Assembly (NCBI GenBank): GCA_900708905.1
Contig: CAADRB010000020.1
Span: forward strand, 1,072,626-1,136,625
From: Hymenolepis diminuta
Taxonomy: Eukaryota > Platyhelminthes > Cestoda > Cyclophyllidea > Hymenolepididae
Direction of reading: 5' to 3'
Length of the DNA: 64,000 bases
Under the pieces are notes generated by a model. It was not told the origin of the DNA, searched no databases, and worked only from the letters and a program-made list of their open reading frames with translations. Position 1 is the stretch's first letter, and the number at the start of each line of letters is the position of its first letter. Both the position numbers and the translations under genes were made by a program. Positions 63,090 to 64,000 of the stretch are shown here, one piece after another.

Positions 63090-63260
63090 TGTAAAAAGAA
63101 TACAAATACACAGGAATAACATTAATAACCATGAAAGTAGGTCAAACGGTCAGCGAGGTCTGAATATATAGAATATAATCTCATCCATTAATCTGGGAGC
63201 CAAATAATGGAGATTGAATGTTGCAACATCACAAATATGGAAATATGGACAACTCATTTC
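63090..63260 (+). repeat. Dispersed repeat family R5, copy
   Basis: Contains CAGCGAGGTCTGAATATATA, ATAATCTCATCCATTAATCT and GGGAGCCAAATAATGGAGAT, colinear with 60400-60480. Confidence 0.65.
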
Positions 63261-64000
63261 TCATGAATTATGATGTTCTCACTTCATTATTCACTTATCG
63301 TTGATATCCTCCCCTTTTAAATACTTTATTGAACTCTTTCGTTATTTTTTTTTATTTAAATATTTTTCCATTATCAAAACATTTAAATGCATTTTTGCTG
63401 TGCCATGGGCAATACTAACACAGTGATATCGTTACTTAATCATTGCCTTACTTTTTACTCTTAGTGTCTTTATATCTAGAGCTTTCACAACAATTTTATC
63501 TCATTAGGTAACTAACCTTGACCAATGGAAGGTAAGATTGCATTCATTCGTATTTCGTATTATATTAACTTACGATTGTAAACAATTGCATTTAAGAATA
63601 CCCAACAAAAGGAGAAAGTGCGCCTTCACCCGAATAATCATATTTGATATACATGCCTAAGTATGCAATATTTGAAGGATGCAGATAAAGAAATCGAGGG
63701 GAATTTACATCATAGAGTTTGATATTTAGGTAAAATAGGTGAGATGAACAATAACGAAAGTTAGAAATGTACTTATGAAACGAGAAGCTGCTTTATTAGA
63801 ATTAAAAAAGAATGTGACCTTCTGACGAGTATTCAGGGCAGTCACCTCAAATTTTGTGGGGAATTTCGTCACGATACCTTCCAGGTGGATTGTGCTGTTG
63901 CCTGTAGAAATATTATATTATAAATTTAATTAAGCTTAAGTTAAATTTATACAAATAAAAATTTTCAATCCTAAATCAGCCTGAAAATTAAGAAGCCAGA

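Larger units (their letters stand above)
47268..64000. other. Repeat-rich 3' flank, no confirmed gene
   Basis: About 16.7 kb with no recognisable protein family on either strand. It holds copies of R1, R2, R4, R5, R6, a SINE-like element, microsatellites and a few splice-site-bounded open blocks (see findings). ORFs of 60-114 codons here are at chance level for AT-rich DNA or lie inside repeats. Confidence 0.6.

Noticed and set aside
1..64000. CRISPR arrays, operons, insertion sequences or other prokaryotic features
   Set aside because: The window is a spliced eukaryotic locus. The only regular short repeats are microsatellites and two small tandem repeats.

Overview
The window is eukaryotic, intron-rich, AT-rich DNA. 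One very large spliced gene on the + strand occupies roughly the first 47 kb, and about 17 kb of repeat-laden DNA with no recognisable gene follows. The product is a Furry/Fry-family protein (Furry in Drosophila, FRY/FRYL in vertebrates, Tao3/Mor2 in yeasts), identified by colinear similarity from its N-terminal domain to its C-terminus. The protein style (a metazoan Furry expanded by Ser/Thr/Gly/Gln-rich inserts), the many 70-88 nt introns beside multi-kilobase ones, and the very short exons suggest an invertebrate. A parasitic flatworm, perhaps a cestode, is my best guess with low-to-moderate confidence, because no marker here fixes the taxon.

Layout: 1-1632 is intron; the start codon and roughly the first 250 codons lie upstream of the window. 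1633-8559 encodes the N-terminal Furry domain, 8716-16398 the middle armadillo/HEAT-like part with two long low-complexity inserts, 17183-24885 basic and Ser-rich linkers around conserved helical blocks, 25597-30803 the conserved C-terminal block, 30913-38874 a fast-evolving, microexon-containing linker, and 39889-47185 the conserved C-terminal tail and stop codon. I resolved 42 exons whose splice phases agree at every junction and leave one open frame of 4,276 codons before the stop. Two further in-phase exons are plausible: an 18-nt microexon at 35559-35576 and a 57-nt exon at 44031-44087. A 42-base run of N lies in the intron before exon 39.

Introns fall into two classes: 16 of 41 are 70-88 nt, and most others are 0.5-3 kb. 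The long introns and the 3' flank carry degenerate dispersed repeats. I can group these into about six families by shared blocks, including a minus-strand element with a tRNA-like head that looks like a tRNA-derived SINE. The 3' flank (47191-64000) has no convincing gene; a few splice-site-bounded open blocks there are recorded as candidates only.

Role: Furry proteins are large scaffolds that support NDR/LATS-type kinases with Mob cofactors and act in cell polarity, morphogenesis and microtubule organisation. That role is taken from the family; nothing in the window shows regulation or partners.
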